A DNA stretch of 64,000 nucleotides from DAINPP01 sp036743375 (GCA_036743375.1 DAINPP010000002.1:1-64000); one strand, 5' to 3'. Counted from the stretch's first letter, positions 1 through 9,468 are shown. Notes: generated by a model not told the origin, from the sequence alone. Translations and numbers: made by a program.

Positions 1-586
1 GATCTGTAGAGACTGTTATCTGAAGGATTCCGATTTCACCCGGCTTTAGATCAATACCTTCAGAGTAATCATCATTATGACTCAATTCACCTTCTACAGC
101 TTCAGACTCAATCTTTGAGACTTCAATGTTGATATTCTCCAATACCTGACTGCCATCATTTCCTATCAGAAAGGTCAAGGTCGTTTTTCCCGCCGTATAA
201 AAACTCAACGGATAAAGAGCGTACACTTTTAAGCCATTTTCTGTAGAAATAGACCTTAACTTCTGAGTGATTATCTTTCTCATCTGTAGTTTTCCAGTTT
301 GTTCGTTATTAAAAATTTTCACTATCTGATTCCGCTTAACATCCTCCAGATCCGAATATTCAGAGATCAGTTGTCTCACATCAGCGTAGTGAGTATCATC
401 TCCTGAAATGGCCCAGTTAATCGCTTTTTGTGTAATCATTTTAGAAATTGTTTTCGCATTTGGTGACAACAGTTCAGTCATCTGAACCATATACTGATTA
501 TAAAACGGCTCAGCCTCTTCCTGGATCGCAAATAAAGTGATCATCATAAGACAGAAAATCATCAACAAAAAAAGTATTCTCTTCAT
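1..586 (-). CDS. Secreted protein of unknown function, 3' end cut by window start
   Basis: Open frame of 195 codons running off the left edge, so the C-terminus is missing. The ATG is preceded by a strong AAGGAGGG ribosome site. The N-terminus (MKRILFLLMIFCLMMITLFA) is a typical Sec signal peptide, so the protein is probably exported. The mature part starts with charged and polar residues (QEEAEPFYNQYMVQMTELL) and later contains beta-rich stretches (GLKVYALYPLSFYTAGKTTLTFLIGNDGSQ) that read like an extracellular adhesion or sandwich domain. I do not recognise a family. No neighbour on its strand lies close by: the next leftward gene ends before a terminator. Confidence 0.75.
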   Translation of the reverse strand, partial: MKRILFLLMIFCLMMITLFAIQEEAEPFYNQYMVQMTELLSPNAKTISKMITQKAINWAISGDDTHYADVRQLISEYSDLEDVKRNQIVKIFNNEQTGKLQMRKIITQKLRSISTENGLKVYALYPLSFYTAGKTTLTFLIGNDGSQVLENINIEVSKIESEAVEGELSHNDDYSEGIDLKPGEIGILQITVSTD

Positions 587-712
587 ATAAAACCCTCCTT
601 TTGCAGCAGAATATGATCTCTATTGTATTCATTCATTTTTAATATTGTATGCCTTTATATTTCAGTATATACCGGATTTAATATAAAATCAAGATTACAT
701 TTCAGTAAGAAC

Positions 713-748
713 AAAAAAAAGAGAATCTCAGAAGATTCTCTTTTTTTT
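713..748 (-). terminator. Bidirectional-looking intrinsic terminator
   Basis: GAGAATCT and AGATTCTC form an 8-bp stem with a 4-base loop, flanked by eight A on one side and eight T on the other. It ends leftward transcription from the hydrolase gene just upstream. Confidence 0.85.
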
Positions 749-764
749 GTTTTCTGTAATAGGT

Positions 765-1658
765 TTAAAGGGTTGCTTCAAACCATTCAAGCGCTTCGTC
801 TATTGCGATCTGAAGATTTTCAGGTCCTTCAAAAATCCCCAGCATATGATCCGCATCGAGCTGAACCAGCTTCTCCAGTCCGTCATGATATTTTGTGAAG
901 AGCATCCCCGCCTGAGGCTGTGGTGTAACAACCGTGTCCTTGAGTCCGACGGTAACCATTAACGGTCCGTTGTACTTTGCTATTTCCGCAACCGGATCCG
1001 TCAAGAACAGTTCCTGATAGAAAGGCTTTTTAAGTAAAGTGGTTGAACCCCATGGTAATGTAGCTTCCAGCATATCGTCTCCTTCAAGTTCAAGTGACTG
1101 GGTTACAACATCGGCACCAAGAAGGTTGCCGTATGTATAGGCTGGAACTGCAACCGGAGACCATAAGACGGCTGTCTTCACACGGCTGTCTCTTGAAGCG
1201 GTACAGGCTGCTACAAGGCCACCCTGACTTAATCCGAGAACGGCTATTCTTTCGGGATTAATCTGAGGAAGGGACTGGAGATAGGTAATGGCCGCCATTG
1301 CATCATCAATCTGTGAACTGAAGGTCGTATCTTCCCATCGTCCTTCACTCTCACCGGATCCTATAAAATCAATTCTCAGTGAGGCTATCCCGTTTTCAGC
1401 AAACTGTCTCGCCGTCATTTCAAACATGGCTTCTTCTGTCCCTGTTACATCCATTTCATTCTTCTGCCCTGTAAAACCATGAAAGATAACAACCGCAGGA
1501 CTGAGAGAATTCATCTCTTCGAGTTCAGTCAAAATACCCTTGACAAGCTGTCCATTACTGTAAAAGGAAACTTCAGTTTCCTTTGGCACATATCCTGCAG
1601 CAAAAGACATACAGAATAAGACCAGCACAAGAAAGATCATAAGAAAACTTCTTTTCAT
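765..1658 (-). CDS. Secreted alpha/beta-hydrolase (esterase/acyl-hydrolase type)
   Basis: Predicted 297-aa exported serine hydrolase. The start is the ATG giving MKRSFLMIFLVLVLFCMSFAAG, because GGAGGTG lies 7 bases upstream; the frame extends 16 codons further but without a ribosome site. After the signal peptide come oxyanion motif HGFTGQKNE, nucleophile elbow GLSQGG, an Asp region (VGLKDTVV) and a late catalytic His (DADHMLG), a full triad. This arrangement is typical of cinnamoyl-esterase/peptidase S9-like hydrolases; the substrate cannot be told. It is divergent from the TetR gene. A secreted paralogue lies in this window at 22942-23793 with the same motif order (HGFGSAKDE, GFSLGG). Confidence 0.88.
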   Translation of the reverse strand: MKRSFLMIFLVLVLFCMSFAAGYVPKETEVSFYSNGQLVKGILTELEEMNSLSPAVVIFHGFTGQKNEMDVTGTEEAMFEMTARQFAENGIASLRIDFIGSGESEGRWEDTTFSSQIDDAMAAITYLQSLPQINPERIAVLGLSQGGLVAACTASRDSRVKTAVLWSPVAVPAYTYGNLLGADVVTQSLELEGDDMLEATLPWGSTTLLKKPFYQELFLTDPVAEIAKYNGPLMVTVGLKDTVVTPQPQAGMLFTKYHDGLEKLVQLDADHMLGIFEGPENLQIAIDEALEWFEATL

Positions 1659-1683
1659 ATCAAACACCTCCGGATTTTTAGTC

Positions 1684-1760
1684 CACTTATTATAACAAAA
1701 AAACATTTGTCATAACATAGAAATTGTGTAAACGATCCTCTAAAAAAACATGATAGAATA
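1684..1760. promoter_or_regulatory. Divergent promoter region between hydrolase and TetR gene
   Basis: On the minus strand a perfect -10 TATAAT lies at 1689-1694, suitably placed for the hydrolase. On the plus strand an extended -10 (TGATAGAAT) lies at 1751-1759 ahead of the TetR gene. Neither has a convincing -35. The shared gap would let one regulator control both genes. Confidence 0.45.
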
Positions 1761-1793
1761 AAAAGATGATTTCAGAAGGAGGAGTGATTTCTT

Positions 1794-2348
1794 GTGAAAA
1801 CCACCAAAAACGCGCTTGCAGATTCTCTGAAAAAACTGCTTTTACAAAAACCACTTAATAAGATTACCGTTGTGGATATTACGGAAGATTGCGAGGTCAA
1901 CCGACAGACCTTTTATTATCATTTTCTGGATATCTATGATCTGATCGACTGGATCTTTTCAAATGATGCAGATAAGGCAATTGACGGGAAAAAGACATAC
2001 GATACCTGGCAGGACGGTTTTCTTCAGATCTTTGAATACGTACTTAAAAACAAGAATTTTGTCAGCAGGACTTATTATTCTCTGAGTCGGGAACGTCTTG
2101 AACACTATCTTTACAGTGAAACCTATAATCTTCTGATGGGAGTAATCGAAGAACAAGCCGTAGGAATCAGTGTACATCAGGAAGATAAAACCTTTATCGC
2201 CAACTTCTACAAATATGGATTTGTCGGTCTGATCCTTGACTGGATAGGGAACGGGATGAAAGAGGATCCCGAAAAGATCATTCAAAGGCTCAACACCCTG
2301 ATAGAGGGGGATATTTCAAAGGCTTTACTGAAATTTAAAAAGGGATAA
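1794..2348 (+). CDS. TetR/AcrR-family regulator, DhaS-like
   Basis: 184-aa DNA-binding regulator. It begins at a GTG 7 bases after AGGAGGAG. The N-terminal helix-turn-helix is clear at residues 20-47 (ITVVDITEDCEVNRQTFYYHF followed by a Y/D-rich helix), and the C-terminal half resembles the TetR_C_8 ligand domain of DhaS-type regulators. It lies 118 bp upstream of oleate hydratase in the same direction, and divergent to a hydrolase gene. A local role as repressor of the oleate hydratase gene, sensing a fatty acid or similar lipophile, is inferred from position only. DhaS itself regulates dihydroxyacetone kinase, of which there is none here. Confidence 0.88.
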   Translation: MKTTKNALADSLKKLLLQKPLNKITVVDITEDCEVNRQTFYYHFLDIYDLIDWIFSNDADKAIDGKKTYDTWQDGFLQIFEYVLKNKNFVSRTYYSLSRERLEHYLYSETYNLLMGVIEEQAVGISVHQEDKTFIANFYKYGFVGLILDWIGNGMKEDPEKIIQRLNTLIEGDISKALLKFKKG

Positions 2349-2350
2349 TT

Positions 2351-2408
2351 TTTACAAATCGTTCCCTTTGTCTAAAATTTTGACATCACGGGAGATCTGT
2401 CTATTGTA
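2351..2408 (+). promoter_or_regulatory. Candidate oleate hydratase promoter with imperfect inverted repeat
   Basis: TTGACA at 2380-2385 is followed after 16 bases by TATTGT at 2402-2407. Immediately upstream, TTTTACAAA and TTTGTCTAAAA form an imperfect inverted repeat that could be the TetR operator. Spacing and similarity are suggestive only. Confidence 0.35.
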
Positions 2409-2466
2409 AAAAAATGCTGAAACTATTATTATTAACTCACAAATATAATTTTGGGAGGTTAAGAAG

Positions 2467-4236
2467 ATGTATTACAGCAATGGAAATTATGAGGCATTTG
2501 CAAAACCGGAAAAGCCGGCAAATGTAGACAAAAAATCAGCCTACCTCGTAGGATCAGGACTTGCTTCACTCGCAGCAGCCTGTTTTTTAATTCGTGATGG
2601 ACAGATGAAAGGCTCAAGAATTCATATACTGGAAGAACTGGATATCACGGGAGGGGCCTGTGATGGAATCAACGATCCGAAAAAAGGATTTGTCATCCGC
2701 GGCGGCAGAGAGATGGAAAATCATTTTGAATGTCTCTGGGATCTCTTCCGCTCTATCCCGTCACTGGAAGCCGAAGGCCTTTCAGTGCTCGATGAATTCT
2801 ACAGACTGAACAAGCATGATCCGAACTATTCTCTCATGAGAGCTACCGTCAATCGTGGAGAAGATGCTCATACAGATGGAAAGTTCGGACTGTCACAGGA
2901 AGGATCCATGGAAATCGTCAAGCTCTTCATGACAAAAAATGAAGACCTCTACGATAAGAAGATAGAAGATGTCTTCAGTGATGAAGTCTTCAATTCCAAC
3001 TTCTGGCTCTACTGGAGAACGATGTTTGCCTTTGAAAACTGGCACAGTGCCCTTGAGATGAAGCTTTATTTCCAGAGATTTATCCATCATATCGGTGGAC
3101 TGCCTGATTTCTCAGCACTTAAATTCACCAAATACAATCAGTATGAATCCCTCATCCTGCCGATGATGAAATTCCTCGAAGAAAACGGGGTACATTTTGA
3201 ATACAACACAACCGTTAAAAATGTCATTTTTGATTGTTCAGCTAACAGAAAAGTAGCCAAACAGATCATCTGCGACCATAACGGCGAGAAAGAGACCATA
3301 GACCTGCTCGAAGATGATCTCGTCTTCATCACAAACGGAAGCTGTACCGAAAACACCACACTTGGTGATGATGATCATGCACCGGCAGAAAACAAGACCG
3401 TCGGTGGATGCTGGGAACTCTGGAGAAACATAGCCGCTCAGGATAAGGCCTTCGGAAATCCCGATAAATTCTGCACCGATATCGAGGCAACCAATTGGGA
3501 ATCCGCAACGGTTACCGTTACGGACAAGAGGATCGGAAAGTATATCGAAAAGATCTGTAAGAGAGATCCATACAGTGGAAAAGTCGTAACCGGCGGAATC
3601 ATCTCCGTAAAAGACTCCAGTTGGTTGATGAGCTATACGCTGAACAGACAGCCGCATTTCAAGGAACAGCCAAAAGACCAGCTCGTCGTATGGGTCTACG
3701 GACTGTTCACCGATGTCCCCGGCGATTACATCAAAAAGCCGATGAGAGAATGTACCGGAAGGGAAATTACAAAGGAGTGGCTTTACCACATCGGTGTACC
3801 GGAAGCTGAAATCGAAGAACTCGCAGAAAACGGAACCCATTGCATCCCCTGTATGTTACCGTATATAACGGCATTCTTCATGCCTCGAACCGAAGGAGAC
3901 AGGCCAAAGGTCGTACCGGAAGGCGCGGTCAACTTCGCCTTCATGGGTCAGTTCTCAGATACGGTAAGAGATACGGTTTTCACCACGGAATATTCGGTCA
4001 GAACGGCAATGGAAGGTGTTTACACATTGCTTGACATCGACCGTGGCGTTCCTGAGGTCTTCAATTCCTGTTATGACATTCGCGTCTTGCTCGATTCCAC
4101 ATCCAAACTGATGGACGGAAAAAAGCTTACCGATCTGAAAATACCGTTGAAATACAAGATGGCGGAAGGCAAGATCAAGAAAATAGTTCCCGGAACGATC
4201 GTCGAAGACTTCTTAAAACGATACAATCTAATCTGA
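2467..4236 (+). CDS. ohyA: Oleate hydratase (MCRA family, FAD-dependent)
   Basis: 589-aa member of the myosin-cross-reactive-antigen family, which hydrates the cis-9 double bond of oleate to 10-hydroxystearate. Evidence: N-terminal Rossmann dinucleotide site (AYLVGSGLASLAAACFLI, residues 26-43), the ITGGACDG segment, and the family hallmark RGGREMENHFECLWDLF (about residues 78-94) that carries the acidic residue linked to water activation. Length matches the family (560-650 aa). No signal peptide or membrane segment, so cytosolic or membrane-peripheral. GGGAGG precedes the ATG. The enzyme detoxifies free unsaturated fatty acids, which fits control by the adjacent TetR. A strong terminator follows directly, so it is monocistronic. 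Confidence 0.95.
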   Translation: MYYSNGNYEAFAKPEKPANVDKKSAYLVGSGLASLAAACFLIRDGQMKGSRIHILEELDITGGACDGINDPKKGFVIRGGREMENHFECLWDLFRSIPSLEAEGLSVLDEFYRLNKHDPNYSLMRATVNRGEDAHTDGKFGLSQEGSMEIVKLFMTKNEDLYDKKIEDVFSDEVFNSNFWLYWRTMFAFENWHSALEMKLYFQRFIHHIGGLPDFSALKFTKYNQYESLILPMMKFLEENGVHFEYNTTVKNVIFDCSANRKVAKQIICDHNGEKETIDLLEDDLVFITNGSCTENTTLGDDDHAPAENKTVGGCWELWRNIAAQDKAFGNPDKFCTDIEATNWESATVTVTDKRIGKYIEKICKRDPYSGKVVTGGIISVKDSSWLMSYTLNRQPHFKEQPKDQLVVWVYGLFTDVPGDYIKKPMRECTGREITKEWLYHIGVPEAEIEELAENGTHCIPCMLPYITAFFMPRTEGDRPKVVPEGAVNFAFMGQFSDTVRDTVFTTEYSVRTAMEGVYTLLDIDRGVPEVFNSCYDIRVLLDSTSKLMDGKKLTDLKIPLKYKMAEGKIKKIVPGTIVEDFLKRYNLI

Positions 4237-4240
4237 CAGA

Positions 4241-4268
4241 AACCACCTTCGGGTGGTTTTTCTTTTTC
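4241..4268 (+). terminator. Intrinsic terminator after ohyA
   Basis: AACCACC-TTCG-GGTGGTT, a 7-bp stem capped by a stable TTCG tetraloop, then TTTTTCTTTTT. Confidence 0.92.
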
Positions 4269-4357
4269 ATAAAGGTCTTCTCAAGATTAACAGAACTTCA
4301 TACTGATTTATTTATAACCCCCTATAATTCATTATATAATTCAAAAGGGGTGGAAGC

Positions 4358-5902
4358 ATGAAAAACAAATTCTTTTCTAAAAACCTGACCGTGATAACGG
4401 TTCTCCTGTTCATTTTCACAGTTTTTGCAATGGCCGATGCAAAGATGATTTATCTTGGCAGTTACAACACGGGAACAGATGGTGGCGGAGAAAAAAGCAG
4501 TGCAGAAATAGCCAAATACAATCCATTGAACGAAAAGCTCTTTGTCATCGTGGGTGCAGCAGATTCACTCGTTATGGCAAACATGTCAAATCTTACAACC
4601 GAACCCGGAAACATAATAGAAACTTATAAAACCATCGAATTATCGGGACTGGTAGAAGGATTTAGAATCGGCGATATCACTTCGGTTGCCGTATGTAAAT
4701 CCGGAAGACTCGTTGGTGTGTCAGCACAGTCGGAATCGTTCGACAGACCTGGAAGAGCCATTCTTCTTGATAGTGAAGGAAATTTTATCCGTGCTTTTGA
4801 GACAGGCGTTCAACCGGATATGATCACATTCACTCCGAACGGGAAGTATCTTCTCACCGCTGATGAAGGCGAACCAAGAGAGGGGTACGCAGAAGGTGGC
4901 GTGGATCCGATGGGAAGTCTTTCTATCATCAACGTTGAAACGGGGGATGTAACGATTGTAGATTTTTCAGAATTCGATCGGATCAGAGACGAAATAACCA
5001 TTAACGGACTCCTTCTTAAAAAGAATGCAAGGCCCTCCGCAGATCTTGAACCGGAGTACATAGCCGTATCGGAAGACAGTTCATATGCGTACGTTTCCAT
5101 GCAGGAAGCCAATGCCGTTGCAAAGATAGAAATCGCCACGGGAGAAATCGAATGGTTGAAAGGACTTGGTTTCAAGGATCACAGCCAGTACAGAAATGCG
5201 TTGGATCTGAACAAGACAGATAAAAGGCCTGTGATTCAAACAGAAGAGGTCTTCGGGGTATACATGCCGGATGGGATAGACATCGTCAGAATCGATGGAA
5301 AAGATTATCTCCTGACGGCTAACGAAGGAGATGCAAGGGAATACGGGGATGAAGACAGTGAAGGTTTCTTCATCAACGAAGGGGAAGATGAAGAACTCGA
5401 ATACGGCTATCTGCTCAATGAAGCACACGACGGACTTGCAGCGGGCACAAGGTATGTATTCGGTGCCAGATCATTCTCTATTTATGAGGCTGAAACGTTG
5501 GAGCAGGTTTATGATAGTGGAAGCGATTTTGAACAGATCACGGCCATGAGATTCCCAAAGTTTTTCAACGCAAGCAATGACAATCTCAAGATAGACAACA
5601 GAAGTGACAACAAGGGACCGGAACCCGAAGATGTAAAGGCCCTTCAGATCAGTGATAAGGTGTATGCCTTCATCGGACTCGAAAGAATCGGCGGCGTGAT
5701 GATGTATGATATCACGGATGTTAAAGATGTAAAATTTGTCGATTACGTTAACACAAGAGATTTCAGTGAAGAAGTTGCCGGAGATGTTGCCCCGGAAGGT
5801 ATCGACGTTGTTTCCGCCGAACACAGCCCAAATGGTTTCCCCCTCGTATTCGTTGCAAACGAGGTATCCGGAACCGTATCGATTTTTGAAATCATTGAAT
5901 AA
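4358..5902 (+). CDS. Secreted choice-of-anchor-I type beta-propeller protein
   Basis: 514-aa exported protein with a signal peptide (residues 1-28, cleavage likely after ADA). The body has the repeated motifs of the choice-of-anchor I / esterase-like phytase-type propeller family: EPEYIAVSEDSSYAYVSMQEANAVAKIEI, DGIDIVRIDGKDYLLTANEGDAREYG, then GPEPEDVKALQI and APEGIDVV near the C-terminus. The catalytic role of this family is not established; members are often fused to or encoded with secreted phosphatases or 5'-nucleotidases, and this window has such a nucleotidase at 26563-28602. An AGGGGTGG ribosome site and two TATAAT boxes (4323 and 4335) lie upstream. A terminator follows, so it is a single-gene unit. 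Confidence 0.85.
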   Translation: MKNKFFSKNLTVITVLLFIFTVFAMADAKMIYLGSYNTGTDGGGEKSSAEIAKYNPLNEKLFVIVGAADSLVMANMSNLTTEPGNIIETYKTIELSGLVEGFRIGDITSVAVCKSGRLVGVSAQSESFDRPGRAILLDSEGNFIRAFETGVQPDMITFTPNGKYLLTADEGEPREGYAEGGVDPMGSLSIINVETGDVTIVDFSEFDRIRDEITINGLLLKKNARPSADLEPEYIAVSEDSSYAYVSMQEANAVAKIEIATGEIEWLKGLGFKDHSQYRNALDLNKTDKRPVIQTEEVFGVYMPDGIDIVRIDGKDYLLTANEGDAREYGDEDSEGFFINEGEDEELEYGYLLNEAHDGLAAGTRYVFGARSFSIYEAETLEQVYDSGSDFEQITAMRFPKFFNASNDNLKIDNRSDNKGPEPEDVKALQISDKVYAFIGLERIGGVMMYDITDVKDVKFVDYVNTRDFSEEVAGDVAPEGIDVVSAEHSPNGFPLVFVANEVSGTVSIFEIIE

Positions 5903-5925
5903 ATAGAACCTTTATATAAAAAAAC

Positions 5926-5959
5926 AAAAAAACGACCCCGATAAAAAAGGTCGTTTTTT
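5926..5959. terminator. Bidirectional intrinsic terminator
   Basis: AAAAAACGACC and GGTCGTTTTTT form an 11-bp stem (5926-5936 with 5949-5959). It gives a U-tract in both directions, closing the propeller gene on the plus strand and the 34-aa gene on the minus strand. Confidence 0.88.
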
Positions 5960-5996
5960 TGTTTTATGAAAAAAGCTCTTCGCAATAAAAGGTATT

Positions 5997-6101
5997 TTAT
6001 CTGATAAATGAATCAAAAGAGTCTATCAGCATGGCTTTATGCTTTTCAAGAATCGCCTCGTTGTATCTCGCTGCCTGAAAAAAATTCAAGAATTTTTTCA
6101 T
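5997..6101 (-). CDS. 34-aa micro-protein, own promoter and terminator
   Basis: Short frame starting MKKFLNFFQAARYNEAILEK and ending DSFDSFIR, with a strong GGAGGT ribosome site 7 bases before the ATG. The N-terminal helix is amphipathic and basic; there is no clear membrane segment. The gene sits alone between a good promoter (TTGACA-19-TATAAT) and a terminator, which is the layout of a real single-gene unit rather than a random frame. I do not recognise a family. Its promoter matches that of the 39-aa gene at 47122-47241 closely, suggesting that both are controlled together. Confidence 0.7.
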   Translation of the reverse strand: MKKFLNFFQAARYNEAILEKHKAMLIDSFDSFIR

Positions 6102-6138
6102 CTCAATACCTCCGTTTGATTTTTTATCTTTCGAAGGT

Positions 6139-6169
6139 ATTATAATATCTGTATTCAGGACGATGTCAA
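6139..6169 (-). promoter_or_regulatory. Promoter of the 34-aa gene, with GTCCTGA spacer motif
   Basis: Reading leftward: TTGACA (6169-6164), a 19-base spacer beginning TCGTCCTGA, then TATAAT (6144-6139). The spacer is longer than the usual 17. Aligned without gaps from GTTGAC to the -10, it matches the promoter at 47333-47363 at 24 of 32 positions. Confidence 0.75.
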
Positions 6170-6288
6170 CAGCTCGAAAACCCTTCCACCGTAAATAAAT
6201 CGTGAAACATGGCAGTAATCTTTATCTTTTCTTCAAACCACCTAAAAAAAGGGCCTTTATAAATAATATCTCAAGTAAACTCCACTTA

Positions 6289-9200
6289 TTATGGATACAA
6301 AACAATATTCGAATTCTGCGTATATTGCTCCGTTGTCTTGTATTTATAATACCCTCTGATAAAGTAATCATACCCTTTTTCCGCTTCATTCAGCTGATAT
6401 TCCGTTATATTCACTCCATTTAGATCAAGATAATGTGTAAAGGAATCTGTCCCACTTCTTCTGTAAATCGATACGCCTGTCTGAAATTTCGACTGATTAT
6501 CCCATCGCAGATAATCGACCGAGGCAATAGCCTCTATTCTCAGATTGTCAGGGGCTCTGAAATTATAGATGATCTTGCTGCTCCAGTCTGAATATCCCGT
6601 TGTTTCTCCTTCATTCTTATATGCTCTGATCTTATAGGCAAATTCATCATTCAGATATTGTGTTTCCGGTTTATCCAGATATTTCTCCGAATCTTCCGCA
6701 CATTCTCCCGTTTTATAAATCGTCTGACCATCTATTTCTTTCCATATCTCATACCCGCTCTCCACATGTGAGTTGTCCGTCCAGGTCAGGATAGTGTTAT
6801 TAAACACCTGTTCCATGTTGAAATCACTCGGAGCTGCGAGCCACTGGAAGATGTTACTCCAACCCGAATACGTATCGGTTGCAAGGGTCGTATCAAAGAT
6901 ATAATTTCTGATCTTGAACTGGGCATCTTTCAGATCCCAATCTATATCATCTATACGGTGTACGATATAGGACTTCGTCGCCGGATCATGAATCAGTGTA
7001 ACGGAAGCCGGCTGATCGTATTCCTGCATCCAGAGATCATACCCCTGACTCTTATGCGAATTGTTCCGCCACGTCAGCAGAATTTCGCCATCCCCGTAAG
7101 GGAAGCCCGTCATACCGGACGGAATGGCCAGCCATTGATAAACGTTGCTGTAGGCTGAGTAATCCGTATCCGAACCGTTGACATACACCGCTCGGGACTT
7201 GAACTCGGAATCTACATTCTCCGGCATCGTATAATTACCGGTATCGGCATCTCCCGTCACCGTCGCAATCATCGTATATTCCGGATCATTTTCTTTTTTG
7301 ATATACAATTCGGTCTCCGTGTTCATCTGTGAGATATCATCCCATTTTAAAACGGGGTTCCCGTTTACCGGCGTTCCGGTAAAATTTTCAGGACAGGCAA
7401 TCAATTGAATCTTTTCAGGTGCAAGAATCTGATAAAGGTCAAAATCAAGATGCTTGACATGATAATAGGCCTTCAGTTCAAACAGCGCATCCTTGTTTCC
7501 ATTGTATGTGTAAGCCTGTGTATTGGCCGGCAGCACCGCTTCCGTTTCATACGAGGAAGAGCCATACGGTTTATCGTAGACCTTATAGCCTGTCTCGACT
7601 TTGGATTTGTCTATCCAGTCAAAAACTGCCCGTCGGTAATAAGGCGTCATTCGAAAATCCACTGGAGCCTGTGGCCACTTGAACTCGATATCCCAGATTG
7701 GCCATTTCCCGTTGTACAACTCAAACGTCTTGCTGATACTGAACCATTTATACCCGAGCCGCAGGGTGATATCCTGCTCTATTCCCCCATAAAGATTAAA
7801 GTCGATCCACATGTCCTCAGGGGTTATCTTGTAATCCTCATCCATGTAGACCCCGGCATTTCCATCTATCACTCCGAGCGCATAGGGGATCGTATCACTC
7901 TCAACCCAGGCCACATAGGCAATGCCAAGGGCCAGTTTCAGATCAAAATACGGTTTGATATTCAGTGTTCCCTTCAGTTTCATCTCCGGACCGTATCTGG
8001 AGAATCCGAGCGAATGACTGAAGTTCTTGTGAAACCCATCACCGAGTTTATAGCCTACGCCGGCCGACAACCCGCCATGAAGCCTGTAACCGGCCCATAA
8101 CTCCGCTTCTACCGTTCCATCGATCTTCAACCCAACGGTTCCCGCTCCTCTGAAATTAATGGGAACTCCTTCGACGACAATCGTTTCCGTTTCATCAAAC
8201 AGGACTTTTTTCCATTCTCGAGCGTATTCTTCGACCGCCTTGTAATCGAGGAAGAAGTGATGATCAAAGTTGAAGTCGATTCCAACATCACAACTGAGTT
8301 CGATGGAGGGATGCGGCGGCCACCAATGCCATTTGATTCCCGCATGAAAACTGGCGTGAAGCTCTACATCCACATAGACATTTCCGGTGGCCTCGAGGGT
8401 TTGCGTAAACGTCCCATGCTCAGTCGTGGTTGCCTTTTCCCAGATCACTTTGTCAAATTCATAGTCATAACTCAGTCTTGGTTTCATCGTCTCCCGATCA
8501 ATGGTTACCTGTAATGGCTCACTGTATTCCAGATCAAAGAGTATAAACGCCTCATCTATCGTCGTATCCGTTGATTCAAAGACCGTATGATCGGAAAAAT
8601 CATGAACGGCCGTAATCTTCCTGAACCTTTCACTTTGTCTGTCGATGATGAAGTCTCCTTTATTCAGAATCGGCAGTCCCTCTTTGTAAAAAGAGACGGA
8701 AGTAGCCAGCGGCGTATAAGCCTCATACAAGTCATACCCCTGACTGGTCGTCACGAGATTCCCGTTTGGATTAACGGCGAGAATACCTGAGGGATACGTC
8801 TCATCCGTATAATTTTTTTCCAGCAATCTGAACGTACAACCGTTACCGTTTTCCCTGGAATCGGAGAAATCCAGCACGACGGATTGGTTCAAAACCTCTC
8901 TTGAAGCCGCTTGTTCCGTATCGTAGGCAGCCATAAACCCTTTCAGGCTCATATCGGTAACACCGTCCCCGTTAAAATCCACTTCTTTCCGATCAAAGAG
9001 AGAGGTCCCGAGTACGACCGAGCTGTTATAATGTTGAACGGTCCCATCGGAATTGTAAAGGAGATATTCGATTTCTATCTGTGAAACCGTTCCTTCCGTA
9101 TCCTTCCGTATCGTCTTGATGAGGATATATCCGTATTGTATAACCGTCTCATATTCAGATCTCGACCGTCTTGCGGCGGAAGGAATAGAATTGAGGCAGA

Positions 9201-9426
9201 ATGGGATTTCCATTCCCTCAATCAGCTGATTCAATGAAGGATCATCCGAAGATAGCAGGCTTCCACCTCTGAACACCCCATATTTCAATTCTTCGGATGT
9301 GTAGAGAACCGTTTCCGGCAACTTCGTCTGATCTGTTATCGATGGTTCGGTTTGAAGACACGAAGAGATGAACAGACAAAGCATGAAAATTAGTATAAAC
9401 AACTTTATGATTTTTATCTTCTTCAT
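6289..9426 (-). CDS. Giant lipoprotein with C-terminal Fn3-like repeats
   Basis: 1045-aa predicted surface lipoprotein, third gene of a three-lipoprotein operon. The start is the ATG giving MKKIKIIKLF, with GGGAGGA upstream. The signal peptide ends in lipobox LFISSC (Cys about residue 22). The N-terminal 200 residues include a calcium-loop-like DFNGDGVTDM; the middle is rich in aromatic beta-strands (SIELSCDVGIDFNFDHHFF; GGLSAGVGYKLGDG). The last 450 residues hold about five fibronectin-III-like repeats, each with W..(N/D)..S....GY..W/Y and ending in ..Y.W.N/S. A structural, adhesive or polymer-binding role is inferred; no enzyme motif is visible. It is separated by 42 bp from the preceding lipoprotein gene. 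I see no clear terminator downstream. Confidence 0.82.
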   Translation of the reverse strand: MKKIKIIKLFILIFMLCLFISSCLQTEPSITDQTKLPETVLYTSEELKYGVFRGGSLLSSDDPSLNQLIEGMEIPFCLNSIPSAARRSRSEYETVIQYGYILIKTIRKDTEGTVSQIEIEYLLYNSDGTVQHYNSSVVLGTSLFDRKEVDFNGDGVTDMSLKGFMAAYDTEQAASREVLNQSVVLDFSDSRENGNGCTFRLLEKNYTDETYPSGILAVNPNGNLVTTSQGYDLYEAYTPLATSVSFYKEGLPILNKGDFIIDRQSERFRKITAVHDFSDHTVFESTDTTIDEAFILFDLEYSEPLQVTIDRETMKPRLSYDYEFDKVIWEKATTTEHGTFTQTLEATGNVYVDVELHASFHAGIKWHWWPPHPSIELSCDVGIDFNFDHHFFLDYKAVEEYAREWKKVLFDETETIVVEGVPINFRGAGTVGLKIDGTVEAELWAGYRLHGGLSAGVGYKLGDGFHKNFSHSLGFSRYGPEMKLKGTLNIKPYFDLKLALGIAYVAWVESDTIPYALGVIDGNAGVYMDEDYKITPEDMWIDFNLYGGIEQDITLRLGYKWFSISKTFELYNGKWPIWDIEFKWPQAPVDFRMTPYYRRAVFDWIDKSKVETGYKVYDKPYGSSSYETEAVLPANTQAYTYNGNKDALFELKAYYHVKHLDFDLYQILAPEKIQLIACPENFTGTPVNGNPVLKWDDISQMNTETELYIKKENDPEYTMIATVTGDADTGNYTMPENVDSEFKSRAVYVNGSDTDYSAYSNVYQWLAIPSGMTGFPYGDGEILLTWRNNSHKSQGYDLWMQEYDQPASVTLIHDPATKSYIVHRIDDIDWDLKDAQFKIRNYIFDTTLATDTYSGWSNIFQWLAAPSDFNMEQVFNNTILTWTDNSHVESGYEIWKEIDGQTIYKTGECAEDSEKYLDKPETQYLNDEFAYKIRAYKNEGETTGYSDWSSKIIYNFRAPDNLRIEAIASVDYLRWDNQSKFQTGVSIYRRSGTDSFTHYLDLNGVNITEYQLNEAEKGYDYFIRGYYKYKTTEQYTQNSNIVLYP

Positions 9427-9468
9427 CTGATCATTCCTCCCGAACATCTGCCGTCTTTAAAGGTAAAA

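Noticed and set aside
7405..8100. 231-codon plus-strand frame
   Set aside because: Antisense to the third giant lipoprotein, which has a lipobox, a ribosome site and Fn3 repeats; the opposite frame shows no domain.
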